DNA from: Enoplolaimus lenunculus
Taxonomy: Eukaryota > Nematoda > Enoplea > Enoplida > Thoracostomopsidae
Direction: 5' to 3'
NCBI GenBank assembly: GCA_030248215.1
Contig: JASANG010000483.1
Location: forward strand, 62,001-126,000
Length of the DNA: 64,000 bases
Shown: piece after piece, positions 1-11,660 of the stretch
Layout of the letters: each line of letters starts with the position of its first letter
Numbering within the stretch: position 1 is the first letter of the stretch
Position numbers and translations under genes: made by a program
The notes under the pieces: model-generated
What the model saw: the letters and a program-made list of their open reading frames with translations, nothing else
Database searches by the model: none
What the model was told of the DNA's origin: nothing

Positions 1-1585
1 TCTATTTATACCTGTTAAATTGATATTATGTTATGTGCATCTATTCTCTTTCACATTGGCGCCTCTTGGTACCCACCAGTTATTGATGCAGTAGTTACCG
101 ACAAAAATTTGGCACACTTTGGTGACATCGCAAATTTGATATTTTTAATGGTTCTTTCCGATTTTTTCACACTGCAATTGGGTTGTATAACATCCACTTC
201 CGTATGAGTTTCAATGTTCCGCATACACGCTTTTAAAACTTTCGAACTGCGCTATAATACCTCGGCAGGTACACCCTGGCTGGCGTCTAACGGATGTCGG
301 CTTGGCAGTGCTCATGCGCTCGGCCGACGGAACTTAGCCAATCTGCCGGACGAGCTCTTGAGACTTTTTTGGTTTCTAATGTGTGATAATTTATTTTAAT
401 ACTCAATGTCAAGCATTATACAGTATTATTCTGTCAATGTTCAGCGTACAATGGCTAGTTCCAGCGATTCGAGTTCTAATACAGAAATGTGTTCGAATGA
501 TTATAATCTGTACAAGCAACAGCAAACGTGGAACCTAGAACACTGCGCCCATTACAGATTCACACGGTATAATCATTCGACGGGGTAAAATAAACCCCCG
601 ACCCACTGAAAATACGTGTATATTATCGAATTTCCGCAATAATAAATATATAAACCTGCACCACCAGGTTCGTAACTTTTAGCATTTGGTTAGTATTAAT
701 GGACACTTTAGCTTTTTAAATATAATAGCATAAACCCGGAGGTAGCCAAACTTTCTCATCAATAATCCTGAAACATCCAGTGGTAAAGCTTTAAGTCCCC
801 TACATGCAGTCCTATCGTTGATCGATAATACTTTTTCATACAAGCGAACTGTGTAAGCGGCAAATCTCAAACCTTGGCCAAACATTCGGCAGATCAAAGA
901 GCAAATGGACTACATTTAAACAAGCAAGATTCCATAAGACCTATCACCAAACCATCTGGTAACAGATACTACGCAATATGTTTAGAAAAGTGTGCAAAGG
1001 ATCATAATAAACGCGAACGACAGAATTCGCACTTCCAAACCTCAAAATTTCATCTTGTCGTTCCAGTATAAAAGTCTGGTTATACAAAATAGATATTTTC
1101 TCCATCTTCGGTATTTTTAATTAGGCCGCATCTCAATACTACTTATAAACAATAAACAAGTTGTAAAAGTAATGTAACAGAACTCACAAACTGCTATATT
1201 TCGTATTAGTCAAATACTTCACCAATGCACTCCAACGGATGACAAAAAACCAAGCAATCATGCAAAGGCCTTCATATTTCCGTGCTATTTACTGCAGCCG
1301 TGATTGCGTTTTACACTGCGGCTGACAGCGATTGGTCGTTTCATGGACGCAATCGTTCGCAAACGCGACATTTGAACTGGTTGCGGTTCCTAACACCATA
1401 GTCGCGACGGCAGCCGCCAATAGCCTTGTACACCTCATATTCAATCGCTTATAAAAACGGATTGCACCAGTGATTTGAGACGCGATTGTAATCGCATCCA
1501 TAACCACAACCGATCGCTTGCATCAACCGCAACCACCCTGCACACTTAATTATGTTTGAAACTGTTTGATACCGAAACTCAAAAC
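1..1585. other. No recognised gene; presumed GFAT intron
   Basis: No GFAT exon or other family could be recognised on either strand. Short open frames show no domain. A CpG-richer patch at about 1280-1560 stands out from the AT-rich surroundings and carries one small signal-peptide-like frame, listed separately. Confidence 0.4.
1289..1438 (-). CDS. Possible 49-residue secreted peptide (speculative)
   Basis: A minus-strand frame begins MRCTRLLAAAVATMVLG and has the look of a signal peptide: basic start, Ala/Val/Leu core, and a plausible cleavage after ...NVAFA. It is followed by a 20-residue tail with three cysteines. I do not recognise the family. It lies in a presumed GFAT intron on the same strand as GFAT, in a patch rich in GATTGCG/CGCAATC words that could itself be repeat-derived. 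No promoter, splice or polyadenylation evidence supports it, so it may be chance. Confidence 0.15.
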   Translation of the reverse strand: MRCTRLLAAAVATMVLGTATSSNVAFANDCVHETTNRCQPQCKTQSRLQ

Positions 1586-2017
1586 TAGGGATGTGCCGAT
1601 TAATCGGCATCGGTAACAGTCGGCAGTTTTCGTGAGTATCGGCATAGGCACTGCATAAAATTGCCGATTCTTTGCCGATACTTTTTGCACATAACAGTCG
1701 GTTTGAATGCTAACCATTTCATTTCTGGGCGCAAATCAGTGTGTCTGGTCAGGAAAACTGATACCTTTCTTGCGTTTGTGTTTGAAAAAATTAACTGAAA
1801 TGAACCGTTAGTCTAAAATTATAATCGTTTATGATAGGTTAGGGTTTAAGTCTTCATATAATTATGTAATGTAGTATTGTATCTGTTTATAAAGCATGGT
1901 GTACTAAAGTTGGAATCGGATTCGGCATCGGCATCGGCATCGGTTCGGCATCGGCAAAATTTTAAAATAAGATTCGGCATCGGTATCGGCAAAAATTTTG
2001 GTATCGGCATATCCCTA
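1586..2017. mobile_element. hAT-like MITE (432 bp) with 8-bp target duplication
   Basis: The element begins TAGGGATGTGCC and ends in the near-inverse GGCATATCCCTA. It is flanked on both sides by the exact 8-mer CTCAAAAC (1578-1585 and 2018-2025). An 8-bp duplication with such ends is the hAT signature. Inside both ends are runs of the hexamer CGGCAT/ATCGGC (1600-1680 and 1915-2008). There is no transposase, so it is non-autonomous. The perfect duplication suggests a fairly recent insertion. Confidence 0.85.
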
Positions 2018-2221
2018 CTCAAAACCTTAAAATCTTTACTGACACAGTGGAAACAAAGCTTGAAGCTGAAATTGAATTTAACTACCATTGTCAAACATTA
2101 TTCATTGTTTCTATAGTGTTTTAGCAACCCTGATAAACAGAAGTGACTTAACACGCAATCTGTAACAGAGAAAATTAGCGTCCATCTACAAACATTACAA
2201 CACCATCCACCCCACACTTAC

Positions 2222-5200
2222 CTTTGCTGTACAGAACAGGAAAATGATCAGTCTGCAATCGGGTCGCACTCTTGATTCCAACTAACAACGGACTTCCTCG
2301 CCTAAAATACCACAAAAAACGAGTTTTTAAAAAATGATTAATTTAAGCAGATAACAATGAAAAACAGCACAGCTTTCTACGAAAATCTTCAGGTAAAATT
2401 GTTGCTGTAGACATACAACAGCTAAATACGGCGTGACAACATACTCGTTATCAAACCATGATAATTCTAAATAAAAACGCCACCATATAAAGCCATTCGC
2501 GAATATTTTGCAGCGCATGCTACAGAGATGTCCGGGGCCTCGCCCAAGTTGCGGTACCGGAACCAAAAGCTCCGACATCAACGCTTGATTTTCCGGGGCC
2601 AACAGGGGCCGAAATTTATGTACGTAACCTTCATATGGCTCGGTACGGCTTGAGAGCTGACGAAGTATCTAGTGTTTGGGTCATGCAAAAACTTTATAAA
2701 ACAATGTACCTCAATTCATATTAACGTTACAGTATATCAATAATAGCAAACTTTAGTATAACTCAACTTTTCATTCTGCAACAAAAACTTGTTTGCCTAC
2801 GCCTGGTAATAAACGGCTATTTTTACACAACAAAATACATTGTTACAGAATATTCATTGGTCGCGGTCGATAACAGTGTCGGTTCCGACTCTAGGGCCAG
2901 GGTTTCAACCCCGTCTTACGGCAACTGTAATGTTATGAGGCTGTAACCCGCGCCACGCGCAATGCAGTTCCAATGCCGTATCCATTGAGCAAAGTAACCA
3001 TGTATAATTTACGCTATAATAGTTAGATAGTAGTTAGCTCTTAAGTATTCAATAAATCCGGGGTCGGCAAAAAAAACGCAGGAACTTCCTTTTACAGGGA
3101 TGTCCCAATACGGATGCTCGGATACCAAAATTCTTGCCGATACCGATTTATATTTTGAAAATATGCCGATTAATCGACGCTTCCCTTCTCTTGACGAAGT
3201 AATTATTAGCTCTTGACAAAACTAACCTGGTTGCAACGAGTTCGCCAGGATAATGAGTGCTTTTAAATACCAATGCAAACGCGCCTTCCTAAAACAACAT
3301 TCAAAACAACAGATCTATAGCAGCCATCAATTTCATGCTATACACTTACAACTATCGCAAAGCAATTTTCAGACATCAGAATTTACTCAGTTCAATGTCA
3401 ACCAGAGCGTGATCCAAATTCGAATCCGGTGTAAAACAAAACGAACCGATATCAGTAAAAGACACCTCGAGAAGCTTAGACACAATTTAGACTGAAAAAG
3501 AATAACTTAATTGAACTGTTTGACAATATTTAACCGTAATTCAAATAATGAATTACAATAATAACAGCGACTTGTTTAAGATAACAAACTAGAACTATTC
3601 TTGCAAAATCTTTCACTTCCACAGGCTCACTTGACAATTTACCACTTCCTAACCATAGGCATAATACACAACACGCAATTTGGAAAAAAAACGAGTCGTG
3701 AACATTCAAACTTTTTCAAAATATTTACAACAAATCTTCACTGCTCCCTACTTACCAAATGCTGAATAACTTGTTCCACCAATTGTCGAAACAGAATTGT
3801 ATGGTTAGTTTTTAAATTTCGATGATACACGTGATGAATCAGTTTTGCAATCACTTCCGTGTCAGTGTCACTTTCGAACGAGTAGCCACGTTTGGACTGA
3901 AATAAAGTTATAAACACATCACATAACTTTAGGAAAGTTCCTAACGTCAACTCAAATCAAATTAACAAGCAACATGCGAAAAATGGCATACAATGACGAA
4001 TTTTTGCCAAACAGCGCACAGTTCAAGATGGCACACTAGATCGCATTCAAATCGTCAAAAAACACAGCACTAGCATCAGAGACAAATTTTTGCTTAGTTA
4101 GCATTTCCTTATATACGATTCCAATACATCGACGTGTACTTACTATTCAATGAGTTCCTTACTGTTCTTGTCTCCATTTAAAAACAAACAGTCCATATTA
4201 TAAACAATGCGAAATTCACAAGAAACCCCACAAAAAAACGAATTATTCGTTACCAAATAGTACTTTATGTCGCTATAGTTCGTCAGTATTCCATTATGAA
4301 CAACGACAAACTCTGAAACTCAGAAACAGAACAAAAATATTATTAACAACAAGGTGATATTGTGTACGATTTATGTACATACTGGCCTTAAACTAATTTA
4401 TCTTTAATTTTGTTACTCAACATTTCCTAGTAGCAACAACTAAACATATAAAAATTATAAATATCCCTATTTTGGGCCATATGCTTTCACAGTAACTCAA
4501 CATAAACAAGACTTTGTTTCGGGTTAAACTCGCCCAGGAATTTTATCCACTAGACTACTGCGTCGCTAGAAAATAAGCAGATGAGATGATCTGAATAATT
4601 GTCTCAGGACGGTGCAACATCGGGGGCTGCTCAACAACGTCCCGCACCACAAAATAAGAACTCAACCGTACCATGACAATCATCAGAGCGTTGTGGATGC
4701 GAATTGACCCAGTTTGGCTGACCATGAGTTGCCCATCGCGTATGAGCAATACCGCAATGAACATTCAAGACGTCATCGAACTTGATTTTGGAATTTGCTA
4801 AACAAAGAACCGGAAAGACAGTCATTCAGTCATATCTTAACATGATTGGTTTCATTCATGTAGCCATATTATCCACTGCGTATAGCACGCTCTAGGTCCC
4901 ACAAAACTAACCAGATTGAACATAGATTCGAAAATTTACATCTTTTCACTACTACAATTTCGTCCAGCAGCCTAACTATCAGGTTCCCCGGATTTAATGT
5001 TCTGGTCGAAATTCCTGCAAAAAACAAATCCTACTCCTGCTGTTGTTCCCGTTACGGCATTCAAAAAGATGGAACAAGAAGTTTTACAGTTATCAACTAA
5101 AACACAAATTAACATCTGAAAAATTTCACAGCGAGTTGGATTATTTTTTAAACTTGTGTTTAATCCGCACATTCCTAATATGGTAAACTATCTGACCATA

Positions 5201-8027
5201 TCTTAACTTTTTATATAGAACTTGGACAACTTGTTAATAAAACCCCAAAACAATTGATTAAGTAACGTATCTTATTTTACGTTATAGTCAATTACCCAAA
5301 AGTTAGGTTCTTATGCAATATTTGTGCAATTCCTGTTCCTGCTATCTTTGAAATGTAGTTCCTTGTAGAACCCTGTTAACTACATAAATTTATATTTGAT
5401 AGCTAAACATACTCCGAGAACGCCGCATTCAAAACTATCAACTCTGACAGCTGTTAACAAAACAAGTTGTTGTCTTGTTTCGCAAAACCATGTTGACAAA
5501 GACTACATTTTATTGAACATATTACAACCAGGGTGCGACCGGATATCCGGTTCCGATTTAATATACGGTTGTCGGAGATAAACCTAAAGGACACCGGATA
5601 TTTACGGTACTGGTACCAAATATCATAAAACAAATTTTTACAAGTGAGCGTCTTTAACATCTTTCTGCGATTAAATTTCTGGACAAATGAAGAAGTTCAA
5701 GTTCTGATTCATTTTCAGCTACTTTTTAACTTTTACACTCGTTGATTAACCTTGTAAATAAATAGTATTTTTGCATTACATAATTTCAGCTTATTAGCAG
5801 CAATTACAAACTGTATAACAGACGCAAACATTGAACGGCTAAAAATACATCGAAAATAAATTATTTTAACACATACAATATCCGGCTTAGGCAAAAAATT
5901 CAGTATCCGTATCCGTTCCCAGTATCCTGTAAAATTAATATCCGGTCATTCCCTGATTACAGCCACACTGCTTATATACATGCCTAGTTATACGAGCACG
6001 TAGCCAGGTTTCCGAGAAGGGGCTTACGTTGTTTACGCTTATAAAAATATCAAACAGAACAGTTTTTTGTGTCACCAACTAAAAATTCCACAAAAAACGA
6101 CGTCAAAACAGAACAATCAAAAACATCAAAAGTATTGCTTTTTAAATCGACAGTTTTACTTTTCGCGAGTATCGACCGGTATCCAAGCAAAATTATTGCA
6201 GTTAACAGTGTGTTGGGATGCTATGAATTTCACTTGTTGACGTATATCAATGCGTCTGATTATGAAGGAAACTGTTCTCCGTTGCGTGTTTTTGAAAAAT
6301 AATTGAACCGTTCTGATAAAACTATAACCCTTGATGGTAGTTCGGGGTGAAGTAATGTATTCTATCTGTTGTTTAATTATCATGTATTAAAGTAGGAATG
6401 GGCATCGCCGCATCGGCGTCAACAAAATTTGAAAATCCGAATTTGCATTAGTATCGGCGTCGGCAAAAGTTTTGGTATCGGCACATCAATAAATAACATA
6501 TGTACATAATACCATACATATATGAGATTCATAAACTTGTGCTACGTGCACGTTTATGTGGATTACAACGAAAGCGGTTGAAATTTTAAAATTGCTGTTA
6601 ATGCAAAAAGCAATCACACTTTTGTCAAAACATTAAATAATTCATTTCAACCATGTTTTATAGTGATTAACTTACACAAGATTTCGTCCTCTAAAGCTTT
6701 TACTTTGCCCGCTTTCTTATACAAAACAATTGCATTCTGCTTTGCGTTGCTGGCGTCTTCATCGATTGCAATGCCTGCAAAATACATACAAAAATAAGCA
6801 AAAACGCACGTATGTGATAATACTTCGAAGGTGCCGCTATACTTTTAAAAAAATTTAATCTCAGCCGGTGTTGCCTATAACAGTACTGTAAGCCATTCAT
6901 TCAACAGTCAGCATCCAAAACAAAGAACATAAATTTACATATAACATATTTTTGCCTGAAATCACGTTTACGATAAAGTAAAGGCTTACAATTTTCTGAA
7001 CGGAGCTCAAAATGCTTGTTAAGATACAAACTGAATGTATATGAGAAATAATGAGAAGTTCAGAAATGCTACACAACGTATTATAGTTACGTACCTGCTG
7101 AATCGTATCCTCGATATTCAAGACGTTGTAATCCCTGCAGAAGTATATCCAGTATCTCCTGTCGAGATTTTGGAGTCAAGTAGTTGAGAAACGCAAATAT
7201 ACCTGAAAAAAAGGATCAGTATTCGGAATGTGTAACCAATACTCGGGTAGAATAAACTGAGCCAGGCAAAACGAACCGGAATCGAAACATGGAACCTTTT
7301 CAAATAATTCTACTTGCCCACAGTGCCTGCCACGGTTCAGAGTGCTATAATTGTATTGATATGAGCCACAACTTAGGAACCAACATAACGTACAAATTGG
7401 GCTCTAGTGAAACAGGAGGGTAGAAAATCGGTGATAATCAACTTTGCAAAAAATTTATATTCGTGCTCAGCTCGGCTTGGGAGCGTGTTCAAAGATATAC
7501 TTTTTACTCATGGGAGATAGAGAAACGCACAATTTTAAAGATATCCAAGTCTTAAAAGTGGCTCAAGAGCGAGTTTTGGCCGTCCAAAGCCCACGAACTA
7601 GAAACATATGAGATGCATCGCTGAAAAACCACATTGTCACCTTAAAATAACAAGATGCCACTGTTTGTGGGTTATATATGATTGCGGTCCAATGATTATA
7701 GGAGCATCGCTGAAAGATGGTGGGAGCTTCTCCTGATTTTTTTACCTTTCTGCTTTACCAGGGCCAAAAACTTTATGACTCGATTCAAATATTTTTGATC
7801 TTAAGCAAGGCGGCATTTAGGTTGAGAGTAGACATTTTTTATTCTGGATCGATCCTAAAATGACAGACAATCTGTAAGAAAATTTTACGTGCGTTCAGTT
7901 CTAACCAAAAGTAGTCTTGTATTTTAATACGCTATGCCAAATTTCTTGTAATATATATGCTGATAAAACGTTTCAATAACAGCCTCACTATACCTAACAA
8001 AGCACTACTTATTAACTCACCGCACAT
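2222..8027 (-). CDS. GFPT1: Glutamine:fructose-6-phosphate aminotransferase (GFAT), 5' eight exons, partial
   Basis: GFAT makes glucosamine-6-phosphate from fructose-6-phosphate and glutamine, the entry step of the cytosolic hexosamine pathway. Eight exons join in frame on the minus strand: 8021-8027, 7095-7202, 6676-6774, 4672-4797, 4254-4312, 3756-3896, 3227-3288 and 2222-2301. All have GT donors and AG acceptors, and the phases agree (682 nt, about 227 codons). The product starts [11 protein letters not shown], so Cys2 is the N-terminal nucleophile once Met is removed. Further glutaminase-domain (class II amidotransferase) marks are [66 protein letters not shown] and RRGSPLLVG. The two SIS isomerase domains are not in the window; I found no later exon between 1 and 2221, so they should lie off the left edge. 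The 6676 donor was chosen over one two bases away because only it keeps the phase. Exon 1 lies inside a duplicated segment with an inverted copy at 14195-14201. The paralogue (GFPT1 or GFPT2) cannot be told. Confidence 0.93.
2870..2965 (-). mobile_element. tRNA-derived SINE-like fragment
   Basis: Read on the minus strand it carries an A-box-like segment (GTGGCGCGGGTTACAGC) and, about 45 bases on, a B-box-like GGGGTTGAAACCC, the internal polymerase III promoter arrangement of tRNA-derived SINEs. No clear 3' tail or target duplication was seen. It lies in the GFAT intron between the exons ending at 2301 and starting at 3227. Confidence 0.4.
3096..3182. mobile_element. hAT-like MITE fragment
   Basis: It starts CAGGGATGTCCC and continues with CGGATAC and CCGATACCG hexamer-like words, as in the complete element at 1586-2017. 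The other end is missing; the GFAT exon at 3227 follows closely. Confidence 0.5.
5529..5955. mobile_element. hAT-like MITE (427 bp) in a GFAT intron
   Basis: The ends are CAGGGTGCGACCGGA and CCGGTCATTCCCTG. The flanking 8-mers are ATTACAAC and ATTACAGC, matching at seven of eight positions, as expected for an aged hAT target duplication. Both ends carry CCGGATATCCGG-type repeats. It sits in the 1.88-kb intron between the exons starting at 4672 and 6676, which otherwise shows no recognised feature. Confidence 0.75.
6392..6487. mobile_element. hAT-like MITE end with CGGCAT hexamers
   Basis: GGAATGGGCATCGCCGCATC leads into further GGCATC and ATCGGC words and ends GGTATCGGCACATC, matching the right end of the 1586-2017 element. 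The opposite end could not be delimited. Confidence 0.45.
8021..8027 (-). CDS. GFPT1: GFAT coding exon 1: only seven coding bases (Met-Cys-G)
   Basis: On the minus strand the sequence reads ATGTGCG followed by the donor GTGAGT. Joined to the exon ending at 7202 it gives MCGIFAF, the invariant GFAT start. The catalytic cysteine codon is therefore separated from the rest of the enzyme by an intron of about 820 bases. The transcription start and 5' UTR were not located. The same bases and donor recur in opposite orientation at 14195-14207. Confidence 0.85.
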
Positions 8028-8867
8028 TTTGTAACAGTATTATGAACGCATCACGCATTACGTAAATAAAAACTAATCCGGAGCCTGAAAAAAATTTGTA
8101 TGGAATTTAATGTTAAAATTGTGTTTGACTCCTCGTTCCATTCGCAGGTATGGCACTTCGTGGGCGCCACGCCACTGTTGGATCCACTACTGCACTCAGG
8201 CAATCACGCATGCAATATGTTGGTGCAGTTAGCCTTGTGAAATCACGGGCCAGTGTTGTAGTACGTAGCATGGTTTGCCTTTCAAGGGGAACGCTTCGAT
8301 TTAATCCCCGGCTGGCGCAATACTTCATCGCCAATTGTACGGCAACATATTGCGTTCGCTCTCAGGGCTAAGTTGGCGGATATATATGGCTGTTGTAGTG
8401 GCGCACGGTTCGGAAGTTACCTGTGGCCACAGCTGGCTATACTTCCAGAATGGTGTAGCGTGGTAGCTGCATGCCACAGAAGATTCGGTATGGGTGGCTA
8501 TTAAGCCCTGCTTCTCATGCACAAAAGACGGGCAGTGTATGTGAGATCGTGGCTGGCTGTTGCGCACAGTCGTTCTGTCCAGAAAATGTGGGTATATTGA
8601 AAGAAGAAAGAAAAAATTGTTTGGAAATCATAAGCGCGTATGTAGAAACACAAAAATATACATCAAATACAAGATCTCCGTTCAACCTGCGGGCAAAAGA
8701 TTTCACAATGGGCTATCATTCCCTGAAACCCCGCAACTGTTGACATATCCTTACTGCAAATACGTTAATGGCCCTCTTTCGGTATAGGGGTTGTCACACC
8801 TGCACGGTCGGGACGACCCCATTCTCCCGAAGTTCACTGTATATTGTTTTTCCTTAATTTGTCCGAA

Positions 8868-8960
8868 AAATATAACCAAGCCGGGAATCAAACTTCAAAA
8901 CTCTCGATAACGATTCAAAGGCGCTACGCACTTTACACCACGCGGCCGCTTATTACAATT
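8868..8960 (-). mobile_element. tRNA-derived SINE head (also at 13310-13400 plus and about 14490-14580 minus)
   Basis: On the minus strand it reads GCGGCCGCGTGGTGTAAAGTG, an A-box-like start, and about 50 bases later AGTTTGATTCCCGGC, a good B box. It is present in all three copies of the duplicated segment. The stems do not close into a cloverleaf I would call a working tRNA, so a SINE or tRNA relic is more likely. Confidence 0.5.
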
Positions 8961-9181
8961 TTCTAAGCGCTACGTGTACAAGTGCTTGTAAATGTCTTTA
9001 TATGAGTCACACACCTTGCACATGCCATTATGCTGCACTACGTATACCAACAGAGATGAAAATCGGCAAACATGAGTTCTGTACAAATTCTTAAGTTTAT
9101 GCCCAGGCCGACATCGAAATCCCAAAAACACGTAATTTGACAATTTACGAGAAAACAAGATGTTTTCAATTTTTGGTCTGC

Positions 9182-9435
9182 TTAGTCAGTAGGTAGGAAC
9201 CGGGACACGACCCAGCCAGCTGCGGGAATAGCGGGCCTCCGCCCCTTTTGGTGCGACACGTTCGAGCTCTTGCCTCCTCTGTACCGTTCGCTTTCTGGCC
9301 CACCAGCAGTTGAGAACCGGAAAGACCTTTCTTCCAGCAGGCCGCGGACCCATATCGCCCCCCCCACTTCTTTTGTCACTCTACCCACCGTCACCGCCCC
9401 CTCTTGCCTACCTCCCTACAACTTTTTAAATATAC
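9182..9435. mobile_element. GC-rich insertion specific to arm A
   Basis: About 250 bases, absent from copy C and replaced by a different insertion in arm B. It begins GTCAGTAGGTAGG and ends CCTACCTCCCTAC, a possible imperfect terminal inverted repeat. It is much richer in G+C than its surroundings. No coding capacity or family was recognised. Confidence 0.5.
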
Positions 9436-10489
9436 AAAAGTAAAATATAACCAGCCTAAAACCAAAAAAGCTGTGTGACGCAGTAACAAAGAGCTAGATC
9501 ATTCTAGGCTCCACAATCTTCATAAAATAACCACAGACTGATAAATTTTAATCAGGCAAACCGCAACTTTTATGTTTAGTATTGCAACACGAAAGTACAT
9601 CTAGCTTTGTAATTTGAATACTGATTGATATCTGCAACAGCAAAAAATTCTTCGCTTTTAAATGAGAATGTTATTAAACAAGTGTGTACTTCTAAGGTAC
9701 GTATATAAGACAGTGGTACTTGACGAAAATTACTGTATTAGCAAATTTGGCAAGAAATCCTAACCGGCCATTTTACATCGTTAAAACCGGTTTCAAAACA
9801 CGAACCAAACGTATATTCTCCATTTTACCACAACTAGCATTTACATGTATAGTTTTGGTAGCACTTACAAAATCTAACCTACACAGTTTCCGGATGCTGT
9901 ACCTGGGGTGTTTTTTTCAGGGCAGCAATTTTTGTACAAACACAGTGCGACTAAAAGTGGGCCTGCTAAAAAGAAAAGTACTGAAAAGTTACAGTTTTCT
10001 AAATTCAACACCAGAAGCTAGCGACAATTTCCCTAAAACAATTATTTCTTTGACGCGCCTAAAAGGAGACGTCGTCAGACTAAAGTTTTTTGTTTTCCAT
10101 CGCTTCAATTAGCGTTCTATATGCACATTCCAAAAAACTTCCTTTTAACAAATACATACATGTATGATATATATAGCTTTAAATAGATATACAAGCTGCA
10201 ATCTTTATACGTTGTCTAGTTCAAGGCGTCATTGATATGTCGCTTTTCTTTTCTCGAGGAAAGGTTAACGCCTCGCAAATTCTTTTTGCAGTTTTAGAAT
10301 TGTTGGAATTTTGCAAATGAATTACTTATATGGTACGCTGTAATTGTACTAATAGTTTGTTGAATTTTTAAGTTTTACTCCTAATTTTTAACTAGAGTAT
10401 TTCAAATGAATCTTTGTTCATTTCGGTTTAATCAGTTCACATCGTATCTGATATTGGACGGTCTGCGCAATGGTGCAGACACTTCCGCC

Positions 10490-11660
10490 TTACCCCACAC
10501 CGCCCCATGTGGACGAGCTCCATGCGAGCTCGAAAAAAACGTGACTCCCCACACCGCCCATGTGGACGAGCTCATGGAGTCGAGTGCTCCCCACACCCCC
10601 CCCCCCTAATACATGACATGTGGACTCCGGAGCTCGAAATAAGTGCTCCCCAACCCATGTGGACGACCTGGAGCTCAAAAAAGTACTCCCCCCGCCATGA
10701 GAGCTCATGCGAGCTGAGACTCCCCCCCGCCAGTGGACGACTCATGGAGCTGAATAAATCAGTTTTTCAATTTATTTTTTGGAGTCACGTTTTATTTGAG
10801 CTCGCATGAGCTCGGTCCCTGGGGCGGTGTGGGGGAGTACGTTTATTTCAGCTCGCATGGAGCTGGTCAATGGGGCGGTGTGGGGGAGTCAGTTTTATTT
10901 CGAGCTCGCATGAGCTCGGTCCACATGGGGCGGTGTGGGGGAGTCACGTTTTATCAGCTCGCATGGAGCTCGGTTGGGGCGGTGTGGGGGAGTCACGTTT
11001 ATTTAGCTCCTGAGCTCGGTCACATGGGGCGGTGTGGGAGTCACGTTTTATTTCAGCTCGCATGGAGCTCGGTCACATGGGGCGGTGTGGGGGAGTCAGT
11101 TTTATTTCGAGCTCGCATGGAGCTCGGTCCACATGGGGCGGTGTGGGGAGTCACGTTTTATTTCGAGCTCGCATGAGCTCGGTCCACATGGGGCGGTGTG
11201 GGGGAGTCACGTTTTATTTCGAGCTCGCATGGAGCTCGGTCACATGGGGCGGTGTGGGGGAGTCACGTTTTATTTCGAGCTCGCATGGAGCTCGGTCCAC
11301 ATGGGGCGGTGTGGGGGAGTCACGTTTTATTTCGAGCTCGCATGGAGCTCGGTCCACATGGGGCGGTGTGGGGGAGTCACGTTTTATTTCGAGCTCGCAT
11401 GGAGCTCGGTCCACATGGGGCGGTGTGGGGGAGTCACGTTTTATTTCGAGCTCGCATGGAGCTCGGTCCACATGGGGCGGTGTGGGGGAGTCACGTTTTA
11501 TTTCGAGCTCGCATGGAGCTCGGTCCACATGGGGCGGTGTGGGGGAGTCACGTTTTATTTCGAGCTCGCATGGAGCTCGGTCCACATGGGGCGGTGTGGG
11601 GGAGTCACGTTTTATTTCGAGCTCGCATGGAGCTCGGTCCACATGGGGCGGTGTGGGGTA
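10490..11660. repeat. 57-bp GC-rich minisatellite array 1, orientation reversing near 10755
   Basis: The unit contains GAGCTCGCATGGAGCTC, then CCACATGGGGCGGTGTGG, then GGGAGTCACG and TTTTATTTC, 57 bp in all. From 11221 to 11660 units are near-identical. Between 10490 and 11200 they are ragged with many small gaps, and before about 10755 they run in the opposite orientation. GAGCTC pairs and CCACA/TGTGG can form hairpins, and the G runs could form quadruplexes. Because 57 is 19 codons, stop-free frames stay open over hundreds of codons; these are not genes. Confidence 0.95.

Larger units (their letters stand above)
7745..10755. repeat. Arm A of a large inverted duplication (includes GFAT exon 1)
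   Basis: This segment recurs, reverse-complemented, at about 10756-14425, and its distal part recurs directly at 14443-16505. In order it holds: part of GFAT intron 1, GFAT exon 1, two tRNA-like SINE stretches, a GC-rich insertion (9182-9435), a 1-kb unit called X here (9436-10480), and degenerate 57-bp repeats. Divergence from arm B is uneven: low across X, clearly higher near 7745-7920. The outer boundary at about 7745 is where I can no longer align the arms by eye. Confidence 0.8.

Noticed and set aside
8868-8960. A functional tRNA gene
   Set aside because: A and B boxes are present but the arms do not form a proper cloverleaf by eye, and it is repeated with the duplicated unit; SINE or relic preferred.
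9720-10112. 130-codon plus-strand frame in unit X
   Set aside because: The two other copies of X (in 11690-12720 and 14810-15860) do not keep this frame open because of single-base length differences, and no domain is recognisable.
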